In this document: one piece after another, positions 12,001 through 17,139 of the stretch
How the letters are laid out: each line of letters starts with the position of its first letter
How positions within the stretch are numbered: position 1 is the stretch's first letter
NCBI GenBank assembly: GCA_020059605.1
Contig: JAGVBT010000072.1
Location: 1-36,632, forward strand
Reading direction: 5' to 3'
Source of the DNA: Deltaproteobacteria bacterium
GTDB lineage: Bacteria > Desulfobacterota > BSN033 > UBA1163
DNA: 36,632 bases
The notes under the pieces: generated by a model
The model's input: the letters and a program-made list of their open reading frames with translations, nothing else
Told to the model about the DNA's origin: nothing
The model's database searches: none
Program-made: the position numbers and the translations under genes

Positions 12001-12272
12001 ATCGCAACCAGGGTAGAGAGGCTTCCGCTCAGAATAGGCGCCGGCCAGTGGAGGACCAGGGATGCAGCGCTGGCGAGGCCTCCGAAAAGAATGGCAGTTA
12101 AGGTAGCCCCGAGAGCACGGCGCCAAAGGAAGGGATCCCGTATGTGTACATCTCCGTCCGCGGTCTTGTGCACCCATGCGGCGCGGCGGAAGCCCCTTCT
12201 CTGCAGCTTCCGTAGAGCTCTACGAGCTTCATCTCGTTCTGCGAAGTAGCCTATGAGGGTGCCTGCTCCCAT
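3096..12272 (-). CDS. ndvB: Cyclic beta-1,2-glucan synthase (NdvB/ChvB type, GT84-GH94)
   Basis: Giant inner-membrane enzyme that polymerises glucose from UDP-glucose into beta-1,2-glucan, trims it by phosphorolysis and cyclises it; products act in the periplasm in osmoadaptation and host or surface interaction. 3058 aa, a little longer than the usual ~2800-2870. Order seen: an N-terminal extension with two membrane helices (about 54-75, 80-102); a membrane pair near 560-620; a GT84 glycosyltransferase with DSDTQLPLG near 778 and QHRWIRGDW near 925-933; more membrane helices (about 975-1010, 1087-1135); a glycoamylase-like domain (about 1500-1680); two beta-sandwich repeats (from about 1770 and 2260); and a GH94 phosphorylase domain with GDWNDGM at 2732-2738. 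AAGGA lies 8 bases before the ATG. The gene is visibly richer in G+C than its neighbours and is bracketed by mobile repeats, so transfer is plausible. ndvB is used by similarity; no biochemical proof is possible here. Confidence 0.93.
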   Translation of the reverse strand: MGAGTLIGYFAERDEARRALRKLQRRGFRRAAWVHKTADGDVHIRDPFLWRRALGATLTAILFGGLASAASLVLHWPAPILSGSLSTLVAIFAGGLIGTLFGRVWIRRSKYGVERRLLEDQARWLVSEETVLILQSPIETLRFPVAVLRETGDIPPAVFVLHPKRENPIGEVRSPGVPLSATQIQEHVQRLAIDHEVDPRPRPNAELLRRVENAHQWIHQVCLDLSEASRLEQGAPPTAEWILDNEYVIESNARDVQLNLPRRFYQELPALANKPYRGLPRIYGLVKELVSYTELRVDRENIVAFIETYQSVVHTLTIGELWAVPQMLRIALIESIRDLAASALTELREGESADFWANRLITANRRDPKQLFSILAELAATQPGPSPYFASQLVDHLYDEDAVLAPVQSWLERIYRKPLSEINLREQNRQTKDQISIGNAFTSLRQLALLDWRGIFERLSRVERLLRFDPSGVYSKMDFDTRDRYRRAIEELARGSGQAEDQVAQRAIELATQAAREAVEDDRRIHVGTYLIGEGRPDLAQLIGCQEGPRFRVLQWVYRHHSAVYFLGLSLFSAVSISLIVLLGLRGQTPGIRLVIALLLLIPASQLALEVLNYLVMRLLPPRALPKMDFEVSGIPDAFRTLVVVPGFLGNTETIRAEVEKLEIRYLANKESNLLFSLFTDYTDSDQAHREDDESLLQTMTGSLQALNHRYGGQRFFLFHRNRTWSESEQKFIGWERKRGKIEELNRLIDGTRPEDAGRLVYVGDPDHLSNVRFVITLDSDTQLPLGTARRMIETLAHPLNQPRFDAAGRILAGTYTIIQPRVSPTLPSTNASLFSRLFADAVGIDPYTKAVSDVNQDLAGEGSYHGKGIYDVRAFSRVLSGRFPEEWLLSHDLIEGAHVRVGLASDIELYDEFPQGYLNYTRRQHRWIRGDWQISDWILPRVPQPGGRRAPNLLSWFDRWKVFDNLRRSLIPTTSLGLLIASWLTSSQMGWISTLVVAMQLLFHPFAQPFTMATTRHGLRSFSFPKVAHDLLRTVADAALLMHQAWLALDAIVRVWYRRLISRRGLLEWTSAQATHRSAPRGQPLFVASLGLASLFSGIVGWAVQRWMPSSFAMASPWLVLWFLSPLIGWLLNLRPQAKQKQLLLPQKDQRFLRKVARRTWRYFSDFISDDTSWLPPDNYQVSPQNQLAMRTSPTNIGLWMLSALSAHDFGYMTADQVVEKLTHTMETIGKLDRYEGHLLNWYDVQTLTPLEPRYVSSVDSGNLLGALWSLEHGLDKLIQAPILDGKAFDGLRDTGEILKQVVEQESNSGLDGHALNELMRTWETPPARIADALRLLRRVESGAKVLSDAARESAEVETGAAYWARQVKEQVSAWLRITDRYLTWIEILDEKKEDEITPLGLEALVAIHQAMSHAPSLLDLAHGSIDCIPILQSIREQAPPAARPLFEWLDRLLGSFARSRWLAGEILGLGERLIQDGRELSESINMRFLYDSERRLFSIGYNVSEGRLDRSYYDLLASEARLGSFVAIARGDVPVEHWFSMSRPYGAIGRRRVLLSWTGTMFEYLMPLIFQRSQENSLLDKAAREAVAIHIAYGRQRRVPWGISESAFGDLDLNKTYQYKAFGVPELGLKRGLEEKVVVSPYATLLALSVAPREAVQNLKRLAGLGLLNDYGYYEAMDFSRQPSREGERGLIIQAYLAHHQGMGFLSLANFLHGNSIQRHFYADARVRAVEPLLYERIPILSPLHHISTRERMSLPESVDEVSPSVSKFDTPHTSMPKTQLLCNGRYCLMITNAGGGYSRWGDCEITRWRSDRTQDPWGTFCYIHEADSDRLWSNTYHPVGGKVEAYSANFALDRAVFRRTDNGIQIETEVVVSPEDDVEIRRVTLINRSLRTRRLNLTSYVELSLAPHNADRQHPAFNKLFIQTEAVPKHQALLASRRPRAKDDPPIYVAHRLTVEHAEDEALQFETDRRRFIGRGRTLANPMGVLQKPSNSQGFVLDPILSLRQGLTLGPGQRAQISLVLAAGETRHQVLGLMSKYSDPHTIDRAMDFAWASAQLELRLLRIQPDEARRFQQLASHLLFPNPLLRPPAERIEENRKGQAGLWPYGISGDLPMVLITVGEARDISLVRQILQAHTYWRMHGLTADLVILNEEAVGYEQPLRQRLDDLIQAHSTYTGKDQPGGIFLRSADQIPEEDLTLLMAAASVVMVAARGTLLQGVPVEVPEMSEPAAKKRAPREPSASLPFMDLPYFNSLGGFTPDGREYAIYLGPNTHTPAPWVNVIANPTFGTLVSETGSGFTWYGNSQRNRLTQWSNDPVMDPPSEAVYIRDEETGVTWTPTPSPIREETAYRARHGTGYTVFEHNSQGIEQELTVFVPVDENGGEPIKLQRLRLRNDSSRRRRLSVTYYVEWTLGENRESSQMHVLTQWDDEVHALIARNRYHPEYGDRIAFAAINPPAKSYTGDRTSFVGRNGSLSSPAAMERTGLSRRTGAGLDPCAALQVTVELAPGEKAEITCMLGQAESLEEVHKRVFIYREGLALETAFTHTKAWWDDLLGTIEVHTPELAADFLINRWLLYQGLSCRIWGRSAFYQSGGAFGFRDQLQDVMAFLYASPGLARQHILLAASRQFKEGDVQHWWHPPSGAGVRSRISDDPLWLPYVVTQYIRATGDVDLLHTEVPFLDGPTLEGDQHEMFFTPEVALEHATLFEHCRRAVTRSMTFGPHGLPLMGTGDWNDGMNLVGAGGKGESVWLAWFMADVLQGMIELSERLGRPDLSQSYQQARKALIQRVERAGWDGEWYLRATFDDGTPLGSSANKEAKIDSLPQSWACLSGAADTDRADRALESAWKHLVREDEGLALLLMPPFDRSEPSPGYMQGYPPGVRENGGQYTHAALWFAMALARRGDGTRAAKMLRILNPIERARDPETVWRYGLEPYVVAADVYRLPGRIGQGGWSWYTGSAAWMYRAWVEEVLGLKVRGEHLWLDPVIPGWWEGFHLRYRHGEAIYEIQVENPEGCERGVLWVEMDGQRMRDGVIPLDRGLVKHRILVHMGKPEHAA

Positions 12273-12342
12273 ATTTTGGTCCTTGTATCACCGCTTGGTC
12301 TAAATCCTTCCCAAATTGAGCGATTTTTTCACCCCTCTCAAG

Positions 12343-12495
12343 GAGACTGTGTCGTAATTCCGTTCATGGTTCGAGAGCCTCACCACGAACGGAATGCGGT
12401 ATATTAAAAATCAATCACTTAGCCGTTCGTCTCGGTTGCGAGTCGAAGCGACCTGAGCGCGTCGAAGGGCGAATGGCTAATTACGACACAGCCTC
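12343..12495. mobile_element. MITE-like element with terminal inverted repeats and two internal palindromes
   Basis: Terminal arms 12343-12359 and 12479-12495 match in inverted order at 16 of 17 bases (inner core GTGTCGTAATT). Inside are two imperfect hairpins: 12360-12392 (CCGTTCATGGT / ACCACGAACGG) and 12421-12478 (AGCCGTTCG / CGAATGGCT). A 7-bp direct repeat CTCAAGG overlaps both ends (12337-12343, 12493-12499) and could be a target duplication. The right end recurs at 25980-25996. No coding capacity. It lies 70 bp upstream of the glucan synthase start. Confidence 0.65.
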
Positions 12496-12511
12496 AAGGG
12501 AGGCGGAGAGT

Positions 12512-13984
12512 CTATGGTATTTTATTCTCCTCATTAAGATCCGATTCATCTTTTTTATACGGGAGACCATCTTTTAAAGACTGAAACGGGAGATGGGCTT
12601 GATCTGAAGAGAAGACGTTGCTCCCTCTTAAGACTTTATCATCGGGCCGACTCTTCTGGGAATCCCACTTTTTGTTGTTATCAGCCCAATCAAGGGAGAT
12701 GTCGATGCATTTTGCAACGCTTTTACCAGTAATATTAAGTAACAGGAAAAGCATGATCCGCCTGAGGTTGATAGGAGAAACTCTTAAAAGAAATGGAATA
12801 TGTCGAACGATAGAGGAGAAAGAACAAAACTCACTTTGGACATAATGGTGTCCCTCGGCAAGCTCCTGGGGAGTCATGTTCTTTGGTTGAAATACGACGG
12901 TATGGTGGTCGTAATGGCTCCAATCATGAGATATGATTCGCCCCTGATCTTTGAAACGATGGTATATTCGTGTTCCGGGATAGGGCGTCAAAACATGTAA
13001 GGCCATCGTGGGAAGTTTAGCCTTTGCCAGAAATTCCAGGGTATCATCAAAAATGGCTTTCGTATCCGTATCAAATCCCAAAATAATGGAGGGGTGAAAG
13101 GCAATACCATTGTCCTGGATAATCTTAATCGCCTCCTCAGTCTCTTCTACAGATTTAAGCGTTTTTTCCATTCCCACCAGGCTTGAAGGCGATACAGACT
13201 CAAGCCCAAAGAATAAGGCCGCACAGCCCGAGAGGCGACATAATTTCAGCATCTCTTTGTCTTTCGCCAAGGATATGGAACTTTGTCCTACCCATCCGAT
13301 GCCCAGGGGTATCAAAGCTTCAAATAATTCCTTGGAATATTTCGGGTGTCCGGTGACATTATCGTCTAAGATCAAAAACGTCTTTGAGCCGGATTGTTTG
13401 ATATCCTCAACAACCCTGGAAACCGATCTATGCCTAATTTTCCTCCCATAGAAATCCGTCACCGAGCAGAATTCACAGGCGTACGGACATCCTCTGGTGG
13501 TCACCAGCCCGACACAGTTAAATAGCGCCTTGTCAATATGGAAATCACGCCGCGGGAAAGGAAACCTTGAAAGATCAGGTTCTGGCACATGGTAGAATTT
13601 CTGGAGCCTTCTCTTTCTAAAATCATCGATGACATCTGCCCAACAGCCTTCTGCCTCTCCAATGACAACGGCATCGGCGTGCTGTATAGCCTCTTGCGGC
13701 AAGATAGTGGGATGAATTCCACCGAGAACGACTCTGGAACCTCTTTGTCTAAACATATCGGATAATTGATAGCTTCTATTTGCCGTCGCAGTCATGCAAG
13801 AAATCCCAACCAAGTCGAAATCCAAAGAAAAATCTATCTCTCTGATTTCTTCATCTACAACGGTAATATCAACATCCCTTGGCGTCAGTGAGGCCAGAAT
13901 GTGTAGGCTTAATTGAGGTATCTTAATAGCTTTTACTACCTTTTTGCCAAACTTACGAGAAGGTGAAACCAATAAGAGTTTCAT
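12512..13984 (-). CDS. B12-binding-domain radical SAM protein, substrate unknown
   Basis: Radical SAM enzyme with an N-terminal cobalamin-binding-type Rossmann domain. From the second Met (MKLLLVSPSRKFG) the protein has 490 aa. Residues about 1-130 are the B12-binding-like domain (VVLGGIHPTILPQEAIQHADAVVIGEAE is typical). The 4Fe-4S motif CxxxCxxC is Cys166-Cys170-Cys173 in TRGCPYACEFC, followed by a TIM-barrel core with LILDDNVTGHPKYSKELFEAL and GLESVSP. The DxHxxG signature of base-off cobalamin binding is not apparent. The last ~100 residues, from about 390, match nothing I know, and the polar tail looks disordered. Related proteins include methyltransferases and cyclases of the BchE/HpnJ type, but substrate cannot be inferred. 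The ATG at 13999 is an alternative start with no better ribosome-binding site. Confidence 0.85.
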   Translation of the reverse strand: MKLLLVSPSRKFGKKVVKAIKIPQLSLHILASLTPRDVDITVVDEEIREIDFSLDFDLVGISCMTATANRSYQLSDMFRQRGSRVVLGGIHPTILPQEAIQHADAVVIGEAEGCWADVIDDFRKRRLQKFYHVPEPDLSRFPFPRRDFHIDKALFNCVGLVTTRGCPYACEFCSVTDFYGRKIRHRSVSRVVEDIKQSGSKTFLILDDNVTGHPKYSKELFEALIPLGIGWVGQSSISLAKDKEMLKLCRLSGCAALFFGLESVSPSSLVGMEKTLKSVEETEEAIKIIQDNGIAFHPSIILGFDTDTKAIFDDTLEFLAKAKLPTMALHVLTPYPGTRIYHRFKDQGRIISHDWSHYDHHTVVFQPKNMTPQELAEGHHYVQSEFCSFSSIVRHIPFLLRVSPINLRRIMLFLLLNITGKSVAKCIDISLDWADNNKKWDSQKSRPDDKVLRGSNVFSSDQAHLPFQSLKDGLPYKKDESDLNEENKIP

Positions 13985-14308
13985 CGGGTGGCTTCCCATC
14001 TAATGGAACTTCGGGGTTAATCTCCAACCATAAAAAAATTAAGAGAGGAGTCAAAAAGGATTTCGTAATGATGACAACCCAATCTCCCCCCTCCTCATTC
14101 AATTTGTCACTTACAAAGTGCGGGGGTTACTCGGCGCTAAAGAGTGAGGATTTTCGATTGAAAGTGAATATAATGCCAGCATCCCCAGCAGGAACACTAC
14201 AGGGCAAAGCGGCGCAGTATTCCCTGTCCGCGTACATGCACTTGTCGGCCGTTTGCTCTTCTGTTATTTCATCAGCAGACCCAAGGCCATGATGCGCATA
14301 TTGATAAA
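13985..14308. other. Intergenic stretch with one weak small ORF
   Basis: A 61-codon minus-strand frame (14127-14312) begins with a GTG overlapping the stop of the gene upstream (ATGTGA), which could allow translational coupling. It encodes four cysteines (DKCMYADREYCAALPC and nearby) and matches nothing I recognise. An open plus-strand frame covers the same bases. Neither is convincing. The promoter of the radical SAM gene should also lie here, but no clear -35/-10 pair was found. Confidence 0.3.
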
Positions 14309-14959
14309 TCACATTATTTCATTTATCTTCGCAAGCTTAAGTTCAATCATTTCGCCAAGAAATTTCGCAATGACATCGATAAGCGTCCTCTCTTCCATGT
14401 AGAAGGGCCCTTCATCTTTTGCCGGTTTTTCCTGGAGATAACTTACTGTCAAAACCCCTTTGGGCTTGCCATTAACTAAGATTTCGGAGGCCTGCCTCCA
14501 TGGCGTCTCTTTGAAATTATCAGTTTTATATTCCTTACCTTCAAGAATAATTTGCACACAAGTATCCTCCGGATATTGCCAACCAGTCGGGATGATTTTT
14601 AAAATATCATAGAGTTTTTTCTCATCTGAAGCATATTCTTTATTCCCCAGGAAACCAATAACAGAATAGAGGCAGCTTATTTCTTTAACTCGTTCACTAA
14701 GAAGGGGTTCTTGTTTTCGCAGAATTGCCACCGTGTATTTCCGTTTTTCTATTTCTTGCCTTAGTTGCTCTTTTATGAATTTAAGTTCCGCATTAAGTTT
14801 CTTTATTCGCTGTTCCGCCGCATCGGCAATTTTTCGTGTTGCTTCTTTTATCTTTTTGAGTTCGTTTTCATCTTGAACCTGAACCAAATAATCATTCAGG
14901 AATGGTTTGGTTTTTGTCTCAAAGAGAATTGTCTGCTTTGTTTTGCCCCTCTTTTTCAT
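14309..14959 (-). CDS. Solo GAF-like sensory domain protein with N-terminal coiled coil
   Basis: 216 aa. Residues about 25-90 are highly charged and helical (ELKKIKEATRKIADAAEQRIKKLNAELKFIKEQLRQEIEKR), predicted coiled coil. Residues about 95-205 resemble the GAF-like module attached to many deltaproteobacterial histidine kinases: LYSVIGFLGNKE, then a IIPTGWQYPEDTCVQIILEGKEY stretch, then ETPWRQASEILVNGKPKGVLTVSYL and a DEGPFYMEERTLIDVIAKFLG tail. No kinase, receiver or DNA-binding domain follows; the ORF stops after the sensor. It may work as a separate input module or be a truncated kinase. No transmembrane segment. No strong ribosome-binding site. The family resemblance is from memory of the motif pattern and should be confirmed. 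Confidence 0.65.
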   Translation of the reverse strand: MKKRGKTKQTILFETKTKPFLNDYLVQVQDENELKKIKEATRKIADAAEQRIKKLNAELKFIKEQLRQEIEKRKYTVAILRKQEPLLSERVKEISCLYSVIGFLGNKEYASDEKKLYDILKIIPTGWQYPEDTCVQIILEGKEYKTDNFKETPWRQASEILVNGKPKGVLTVSYLQEKPAKDEGPFYMEERTLIDVIAKFLGEMIELKLAKINEIM

Positions 14960-15530
14960 AGCGTCGTCTATTAAATTCTACAAACTCAAGGGAAAGAATG
15001 CAGGGGGGCGAATAGGGGTAGAGTCAGGGTATATGTATTGGGTTGTATACATTAAAGGAAATAAAGAAGGACTCGCCCTAAACTCTTTATCTCGTCTTTT
15101 CAAGGATCCAAAAGCCCACGGATCGCCTCGTCTGTTACATGAGATAATAAGTTTTCTGCGTAAATGTTCATAATCATTTTCGTCTTTTTCGATTTGTTCC
15201 CCTTCTCTTTGTTACAAAAGTTTCGCTCCATTCCTGTGTAAATTCTTCAAGCCCACTCCACGCTGACTTTTCTTTCTTTTTTGGGACAGCTTCGTGGTGG
15301 ACGGTTTTTTCTTGTCCTTTGTCCCCTCCCTCCCTGACTTACTCTTCTAAGTGATAATTGACAGATATTGCACAAAAGTTCAGTGTTCCTCCGATAATCC
15401 TGAATAAACAGGAAATATGACGGAAGCGGTAGCTCTTTTTTACAGATCAACCAGAGAATTTAAGTATAAGCGTAAAGGGTGACACACATAAAATAAATCA
15501 TGCATCATCTTCAACGGCTAACTCAATGAC
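14960..15530. other. A+T-rich intergenic region, no supportable gene
   Basis: On the minus strand about 15187-15330 reads as a Lys/Glu-rich frame (including DKGQEKTVHHEAVPKKKEK) ending in a stop at about 15187, but it has an upstream stop and no start codon, so at most it is a remnant. A 21-codon plus-strand frame at 15418 is too short to support. No structured RNA was recognised. Confidence 0.35.
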
Positions 15531-15881
15531 TCATTTTTTGATAAGTACTTCAAGCCCCTTGGCGCATGCTCGGGCTACAGAAGGGTCAGCCTTTTCTTGC
15601 CCGGGCATTCTATCCCAGCCCCCTTTTTCAATAAATTCATATCTCTTCCAGGAATCTAATTCCCCTAATTCTTTAAGTTTCTCTTCATGGTTCGCTTGCT
15701 TCATAAATTGGGCGACGCAGATCGCCGCCTGACTCGCCAAAACCGCCTCGTCGGCCATCTTTTGGGTAGTGCCCTTGGTTGTCCAACCGCCCCACGCAAA
15801 GCCTATGATCATTACAATGACTGCCCCACAAATAAGGCCCCAAACTCCAAACTTAACCTTCCCTGCAGTTTCTGGTTTCAT
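15531..15881 (-). CDS. Small single-pass membrane protein, unknown function
   Basis: 116 aa. One strong membrane helix near the N-terminus (residues about 10-31, VKFGVWGLICGAVIVMIIGFAWGGW) followed by a soluble region with two cysteines (AAICVAQF, ARACAKGLEVLIKK). A very strong ribosome-binding site (GGGGAGGT) precedes the ATG, so the gene is likely real. It has its own ~190-bp leader holding an ACCTT-rich box and a hairpin that are repeated upstream of the nitroreductase gene at 18.3-19.0 kb, which suggests common control. The pilin gene lies upstream on the same strand but 530 bp away, so it is probably a separate transcript. I do not recognise the family. Confidence 0.7.
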   Translation of the reverse strand: MKPETAGKVKFGVWGLICGAVIVMIIGFAWGGWTTKGTTQKMADEAVLASQAAICVAQFMKQANHEEKLKELGELDSWKRYEFIEKGGWDRMPGQEKADPSVARACAKGLEVLIKK

Positions 15882-16411
15882 TGATACCTCCCCAATTTAT
15901 TTTGACATCCTTTAAAAATCTTACAGAATAACGAATGCATTATGGATATCTAATAAAGCCCCCAAAGAATTGCATTCCCCTCTTTGGAGGCTTTATATGG
16001 GCAGTTTCAGGCGCTCTTTCATAAGAGATTCTATCATGTTTTATGATGATCCCTAAAAGGTTAAAGGTTGGGTTGTAAGGTTAAATCTTAAGGAAAACAC
16101 CGGGGAACTTTTTTGACGGAAGGCTGTAAGACCCGTCAACCGTCAGGCAAGTCCCAGCATGTTACTTAAATGTTATTGTAGTTAAGCATACACCAAGATA
16201 TTATTTGAGTCAAGATATTATTAATATTATTAATCAAGAGGTGATTCCCATATATTATCTAACCAATTACCGTCTAACTCCTTCACCTACAAAGAGTGAA
16301 GATGAGCTTTCTTTATGATTTGAAGATTTCGGATTGAAAGCCTCCATGGGTTACTCCTCTTCCCCGATATAAGCATGGTGTGAAACTTCAAATCATGCTC
16401 GCAACACGAAA
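15882..16411. other. Intergenic region between pilin and small membrane protein genes
   Basis: Apart from the leader module at 15957-16082, the stretch is A+T-rich with no supportable ORF. Bases 16190-16260 are nearly pure A/T with repeated TATTATT runs. No clear terminator follows the pilin stop at 16412. Confidence 0.4.
15957..16082 (-). promoter_or_regulatory. Shared leader module, copy A (ACCTT-rich boxes plus hairpin)
   Basis: Read on the minus strand, bases 16082-16053 hold repeated AACC(T) units; 24 of 30 bases match the block at 19132-19103. After 54 bases comes TATAAAGCCTCCAA, exactly as in copy B. An 11-bp hairpin follows (15982-15992 with 15957-15967); its only non-Watson-Crick pair is a G-U wobble in the minus-strand RNA but an A-C mismatch in the plus-strand RNA, which favours a minus-strand RNA. 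TTTATT follows the stem, so it may act as an attenuator. Confidence 0.5.
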
Positions 16412-16870
16412 TCACTGCTTAGGAAGAAACTGTGGTAGAATGGTTCCGCCCCATTTCCAAGATAGGGAAGAATCGGAAGCATTAATTGAGGGCGTCAGAG
16501 TGATTGTACTGCCATCCACCTTGCCATGTATATTGGCCACGGTAACTGAAATAACTCCAATGTTCCGATCCACTGAAGCAGCACCAATTCTTCCTATCGC
16601 GACAAGTCCAACGCCTAAGCTCGTTTTAATTTCAGCAATATTTCCGCAATCAGGCCAAACATTGCTGCCTCCATTTAGAACTCGATCATGGTGGTAAATA
16701 TCAAGAGCAGTCACAACATAACTGATCGCATTTGTGACTTCTGTCAGTTTTGCTTTTATTGTGTAATCTATGTACATCGGGATGGCGACGGCTGCCAATA
16801 TGCCTATAATCATAATGACAACCAGCATCTCAATGAGGGTAAACCCTTTTTTATCTATTCTGTCTTCCAT
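16412..16870 (-). CDS. Type IV pilin-like prepilin
   Basis: 152 aa. A short positively charged leader (MEDRIDKKG) is followed by the prepilin peptidase site Gly9/Phe10, with FTLIEMLVVIMIIGILAAVAIP as the N-methylated hydrophobic assembly helix and Glu at mature position 5. The C-terminal domain is a small globular region with repeated hydrophobic strands; only one cysteine is present, so there is no classic C-terminal disulfide loop. It could be a major or minor pilin or a type II secretion pseudopilin. No assembly ATPase, PilC or peptidase gene lies in the window, so the machinery must be elsewhere. A ribosome-binding site AGGGAAG sits 9 bases before the ATG. It is the last gene of the operon behind the riboswitch at 17.8 kb. 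Confidence 0.88.
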   Translation of the reverse strand: MEDRIDKKGFTLIEMLVVIMIIGILAAVAIPMYIDYTIKAKLTEVTNAISYVVTALDIYHHDRVLNGGSNVWPDCGNIAEIKTSLGVGLVAIGRIGAASVDRNIGVISVTVANIHGKVDGSTITLTPSINASDSSLSWKWGGTILPQFLPKQ

Positions 16871-16900
16871 AATATGACTTCCCTATAACTTTCTTTTTCG

Positions 16901-17119
16901 TTACTTTTTTAGGATAGTACCTGGAAGGCGGAATGGCGGCAGATTCTTCAAATCTGAATTATCCTCGCTTTTTCCCTCTGTATCCAGGGATTCACGCAGA
17001 GGTACAAATTTACCTTCAAAGCCATCAATATCATCGCACTTGAGATCGCAGAAAGCATTCTTCTTGAGACATTTGGCATCTTGATAGAATTCACAGTTAT
17101 TTCCGAAAATTATGAACAC
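16901..17119 (-). CDS. Small four-cysteine protein between PilZ and pilin genes
   Basis: About 70 aa. The N-terminal half carries Cys9, Cys17, Cys24 and Cys28 (NCEFYQDAKC, then FCDLKC), a spacing suited to a small metal or disulfide knuckle; the rest is polar. The CxFY and CDL signatures also occur at the N-terminus of the PilZ protein encoded just upstream. The frame starts with GTG at 17119, but the excellent AAGGGAGG site touches that codon, so translation may begin a few codons later at a non-standard AUA or AUU. It lies 20 bp after the PilZ stop and 30 bp before the pilin start, in one operon. Function unknown; a pilus or signalling accessory is only a guess. Confidence 0.55.
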   Translation of the reverse strand: MFIIFGNNCEFYQDAKCLKKNAFCDLKCDDIDGFEGKFVPLRESLDTEGKSEDNSDLKNLPPFRLPGTILKK

Positions 17120-17139
17120 CTCCCTTATCTAAACGATCT

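Noticed and set aside
3072-12101. Many long plus-strand and alternate-frame ORFs, for example 9183-10289 (368 codons) and 6180-7148 (322 codons)
   Set aside because: They are shadows of the G+C-rich glucan synthase gene, whose frame has continuous domain matches; none shows a recognisable family.
15187-15330. Lys/Glu-rich minus-strand frame (DKGQEKTVHHEAVPKKKEK-like)
   Set aside because: There is an in-frame stop shortly upstream and no start codon; at most a remnant.
15418-15483. 21-codon plus-strand ORF
   Set aside because: Too short, poorly spaced ribosome site, no context.
16053-16082. ACCTT-rich tandem units as a CRISPR or microsatellite
   Set aside because: The units are irregular, number only four, and recur at a second gene leader, which points to a regulatory module.
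16336-16378. Possible second GEMM-like element (GAAAGCC ... GGGTTACT)
   Set aside because: Only short words match; the tetraloop hairpin and the 3' GCCGGGTTGCCG signature are missing.
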